Of a stretch of DNA of 37,329 nucleotides, positions 34,777-37,329 are shown in pieces. Position 1 is the stretch's first letter. The number at the start of each line of letters is the position of its first letter. Where the stretch lies: assembly GCA_029251165.1 (NCBI GenBank), contig JAQXDW010000044.1:1-37329 (forward strand). Reading direction: 5' to 3'. The position numbers and the translations under genes were made by a program. Under the pieces are notes generated by a model, which made no database searches, was not told where the DNA came from, and was given only the letters and a program-made list of their open reading frames with translations. Source of the stretch: Myxococcota bacterium (GTDB lineage Bacteria > Myxococcota_A > UBA796).

Positions 34777-36663
34777 CTATGGCGTGGCCGGCTCCGTCAG
34801 GACCATCGCCCAGCCGGTGTCGATCCAGCGGGTCGAGTCCTTTGGAGTGCCCTCCAGGTAGCGAAGTCGGTTGACCGCGGCCTCGTCCAGCGGCTGACCT
34901 GCAAACCGGTCTCGGGCCGCCAGCACCCAGGCCAGATCGGTCAGCGAGACCGTCCGCGCAGTAAACCCTCCCTTGCCTCCGTCAATCCGCAGCCCTCCGC
35001 GCGCGGCCTTCCCCACCAGTCGACAGCGCCTTCCCCGGGCCTCGAACCAGCGGGGGCACTCCGCCTGAAGCTTGGCCTGCACGAGCGTTTCTGCGGTGTC
35101 TCTCCATCGGGACTCCAGCCGCTTGGAGGCCGAGCGTCCCTTCCCGAGTGCCCGCCATGTTGCGAAGTCCAGCGCTGGAAGACACCACTGCTTTCCATTC
35201 CATCGCCCGACACCGCTGTACCGCCACTGGTCTGTGTGGTGTGCGGTGAGAATGTATGCGCACTCACCGGGCCGACGATCGGGGAGGGGAAGCGTCAGCC
35301 GATCGGACTCGGAGAAGGCGCCGGGCGCCGAGATCCGGAAGAACAGGTGTCCCCCAGTACGGACCACAGCGCCTTCCGGAAGCTGCGGAACGGAGAAGGC
35401 GTCGCAGAGGTCGGCTTCATTCAGCACCGTGCCGACGGGCGGGGCCAGCGCCTCAGGGCGAATGATAGCCTGCCTCAGTGCCAGGACTTGCGTGGTTCCT
35501 GAGACTGGCCTGGGTGGAAACACAGGGTTGTCTGATCGCAGGACGAAGACATCATCAACTCGTCCGAGCCGCTTGAGATGATGGGAAACCCCGGCGTCGG
35601 GCTGACCCACTGCCACCAGCGCGACCCGGTCACCGATGGCCGCCAGCGATGCCGATCTCGCCCATCTCAGGATCGCCCAGTCCCCATCACGCATCGGCGC
35701 GGTCCCGCCGTCCATGGAGTCTCCACTGACCCGCACCGCAAAGCAGCCCGGCCAGTGTCCGGGAAGCTGGACGCCTTTGCCTCGGGGGACGCCAACCATC
35801 GCACTGCCCGCGCCGGCTGCGGCCTCCAGGCTGAGAAACGCAGTCAGTCGGCTTCGACCACGGTGGTCGGGGAGGGGATCGAGCGGCTCGGCCCACCAGC
35901 CATCGGGCGTGGGAAGAAAGCGGACCTGGAACCGGGTGCCGGGGTGACCGGCGGCCGGCCCGAACCATTCCCGGAGCAGGTCGGGGAGCTGGTTCTGCTG
36001 ACTGCCCACGGGCCGTGCCACGTTGATGAACTCCTTCATCAGTCGAAAGGTCCACATCGCGTTGTCTGACAGGCGGACGTCGGTGTCTCCATGGGGGAGA
36101 TCCGGGCGTGTGGTCCGAGAGGGCAGCTTGATGATCGGATCGCGTTTGTTCCAGATCACCTTGGCGATGAAGGAGCCTCCCAGCTTCCCGGCCGGTGCCT
36201 GCCGCCGTCGACGAGCCGTCTGTAGATCGAGCAGCTCGCCGATCAGCGCCACGAGTGCGTGCCCGTCGGGGTCGGTCTGCGGCCAGCTCAGCTTGAGGGT
36301 GGCGGTTCCGGCGCGCTGGCGGAGGAGGTGTTTGGCCGCGGTGCTGCTGGCGGTGAGGGTAGTGGGGCCAGCGGGCAGGGTGTGCTGGTCGTAGAGGGAC
36401 TGGATAATCGTCAGCGCATCATCCGATGCCGGGGCGCGCTCCAGTCGCCTCAGCCAGTCCCGCGCTGTGGCGTAGGCGCTGCGCTCGGCATCAGTCAGGT
36501 CGCCCTCGTCCTGTACGAAGTCGAACCACCCCTTGAGACTTCGAACGCTCAGTCCGAGTCGGTAGAGCTCGCCGGCCTTCGGACGCTGATCGCGGGTGAG
36601 GGTCAGCTCCCGGTAGACCTCAACAGCCCGGTTCTCCGCGCTGTTGGGCAGCAGGCGCTCCAA
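34777..36663 (-). CDS. C-terminal piece of split SF2 helicase, with LexA/S24 domain
   Basis: The piece has 628 residues if counted from TTG 36663, but there is no convincing start. The same frame continues into the helicase fragment upstream, broken only by TGA at 36751-36753. Residues 1-60 match the post-helicase region of large SF2 enzymes. Residues about 160-275 (DPIIKLPSRTTRPDLPHGDTD; RLMKEFINVARP; LREWFGPAAGHPGTRFQVRF) are a conserved DUF3427-like block. An S24/LexA-type domain follows: VSGDSMDGG with Ser316, RDGDWAILR, and Lys364 in HHLKRLG as the second member of the Ser-Lys dyad. The last 200 residues include a region ending LEGTPKDSTRWIDTGWA, conserved in this family. I read it as part of an originally single gene. 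Confidence 0.7.
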   Translation of the reverse strand: MERLLPNSAENRAVEVYRELTLTRDQRPKAGELYRLGLSVRSLKGWFDFVQDEGDLTDAERSAYATARDWLRRLERAPASDDALTIIQSLYDQHTLPAGPTTLTASSTAAKHLLRQRAGTATLKLSWPQTDPDGHALVALIGELLDLQTARRRRQAPAGKLGGSFIAKVIWNKRDPIIKLPSRTTRPDLPHGDTDVRLSDNAMWTFRLMKEFINVARPVGSQQNQLPDLLREWFGPAAGHPGTRFQVRFLPTPDGWWAEPLDPLPDHRGRSRLTAFLSLEAAAGAGSAMVGVPRGKGVQLPGHWPGCFAVRVSGDSMDGGTAPMRDGDWAILRWARSASLAAIGDRVALVAVGQPDAGVSHHLKRLGRVDDVFVLRSDNPVFPPRPVSGTTQVLALRQAIIRPEALAPPVGTVLNEADLCDAFSVPQLPEGAVVRTGGHLFFRISAPGAFSESDRLTLPLPDRRPGECAYILTAHHTDQWRYSGVGRWNGKQWCLPALDFATWRALGKGRSASKRLESRWRDTAETLVQAKLQAECPRWFEARGRRCRLVGKAARGGLRIDGGKGGFTARTVSLTDLAWVLAARDRFAGQPLDEAAVNRLRYLEGTPKDSTRWIDTGWAMVLTEPATP

Positions 36664-36750
36664 GAGGTCTTTGGCCTCCAGATCGATGGTGCAGCCAGCG
36701 GGCAGGGTGGGGGCTTCGCGATCGGACAGCCAACCTCGGAGCGAGACGGC

Positions 36751-37329
36751 TCAGCTGGAGAGCGACAGCAGGGAGCGCATCCGGGTAAGGAAGGTGTGGT
36801 GGTTGCCGACGAAGTCAAGCACCACGAGGTCGGTCTTGCCGAGCGCAGTCCGCAGTCCGCGCCCGAGCTGTTGGAGAAACAGCACCGGGGAGGCTGTGGG
36901 ACGCAGCATCACCACCCGATCCACTGGCTTGATGTCGACGCCTTCATTGAGCAGGTCGACTGCACAGATCGCATCCAGCGTTCCCTGCTCCAGTCGCTCC
37001 AGTGAGTCTGCCCGATCGGCGCTGCCTTCTCCGGTGTGCAGCGAGACGACGCGGAGGCCCTTTGCCTCAAGCCAGTCCCGGGTGAAGTTGGCATGGGTCA
37101 TTGTGCTGCAGAACACGATTGTGCGGCTGGCCGGGTGCTGCTGCCAGGCCGACCACAACTTCGCCATGCGCGCCTGGGTCTGAATGGCTGCGGCAAGCTG
37201 CTCGGGATCGAAGCGACCATTTCGCCAGGGGATGGGTGCGTAGTCGGTGGGATCGATGAGGCCGAAGTAGCGGAACGGGACCAGGGCGCCACGGCGAATA
37301 CCCTCGCCCAGATCCGCCCGGTAGGCGAC
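36751..37329 (-). CDS. SF2 helicase domain (RadD/SSL2-like), partial, ends at in-frame TGA
   Basis: The frame is open from the right edge of the window to TGA at 36751-36753, giving 192 residues of the second RecA-like domain. Visible motifs are RTIVFCSTMTHANF (motif IV region), CAVDLLNEGVDIK (motif V) and FLQQLGRGLR (motif VI), then LVVLDFVGNHHTFL. The Walker A and B half lies outside the window. The N-terminal text LGEGIRRGALVPFRYFGLID is also typical of this helicase family. It is an ATP-dependent nucleic-acid motor, probably in DNA repair or defence. The stop truncates the protein just after the motor core, while the C-terminal half continues in the same frame. Confidence 0.8.
   Translation of the reverse strand, partial: VAYRADLGEGIRRGALVPFRYFGLIDPTDYAPIPWRNGRFDPEQLAAAIQTQARMAKLWSAWQQHPASRTIVFCSTMTHANFTRDWLEAKGLRVVSLHTGEGSADRADSLERLEQGTLDAICAVDLLNEGVDIKPVDRVVMLRPTASPVLFLQQLGRGLRTALGKTDLVVLDFVGNHHTFLTRMRSLLSLSS

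Noticed and set aside
36751..36753. TGA read as selenocysteine
   Set aside because: The site is not a redox position in the family, and only a weak 4-bp stem follows. A nonsense change or sequence error is simpler.

Overview
The window is GC-rich and densely coded, with features pointing to a member of the Myxococcota or a close deltaproteobacterial relative. Two secreted proteins end in a Gly-Cys, hydrophobic helix and Arg-rich tail like the MYXO-CTERM sorting signal. One protein has a MopE-like Asp/Cys calcium-binding motif. At least eight predicted lipoproteins are encoded, and most carry long Asp/Ser/Thr/Glu low-complexity linkers after the lipobox. No tRNA, rRNA, CRISPR array, transposase or integrase was seen. 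The assignment is inference, because no marker gene is present.

Left end (1-6045): the tail of an unidentified gene is followed 27 nt later by a 1951-aa gene. That protein joins a RelE-like N-terminal domain, a complete UvrD-type helicase, a RecB/Cas4-like PD-(D/E)XK nuclease with an Fe-S cysteine set, a long poorly characterised middle, and a complete Dna2/Upf1-like helicase. This two-motor nuclease is the strongest candidate for a new DNA-processing or anti-phage system. A strong hairpin ends the region.

Region 6112-14946: two exported proteins on the minus strand, a lipoprotein on the plus strand, a small TIGR03643-type gene, then a tight overlapping operon moxR - DUF58 - transglutaminase (TgpA-like), followed by a convergent unknown gene.

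Region 15222-22859: a run of surface or exported proteins. These are a discoidin-like lipoprotein, a papain-fold peptidase fused to a TerB-like domain (probably intracellular), a CotH-kinase lipoprotein, a GH128-like glucanase lipoprotein, a metzincin-like lipoprotein and a MYXO-CTERM protein. They would suit a predatory or polymer-degrading lifestyle. The only long gene-free stretch (18905-19412) holds an operator-like dyad and a perfect 14-bp inverted repeat.

Region 22998-34682: a minus-strand pair encodes an 844-aa repeat protein (192-bp exact-period repeats) and a 925-aa leucine-rich-repeat protein. Then come a beta-helix lipoprotein, a beta-barrel-like protein overlapping a lipoprotein peptidase, a zinc-ribbon/LRV-repeat membrane protein and a metallo-beta-lactamase-fold lipoprotein.

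Right end (34777-37329): an SF2 helicase gene enters from the edge on the minus strand. An in-frame TGA splits it, and its C-terminal part carries a LexA/S24-type self-cleavage domain. Both edges therefore hold helicase genes, but nothing between them looks like a defence island.
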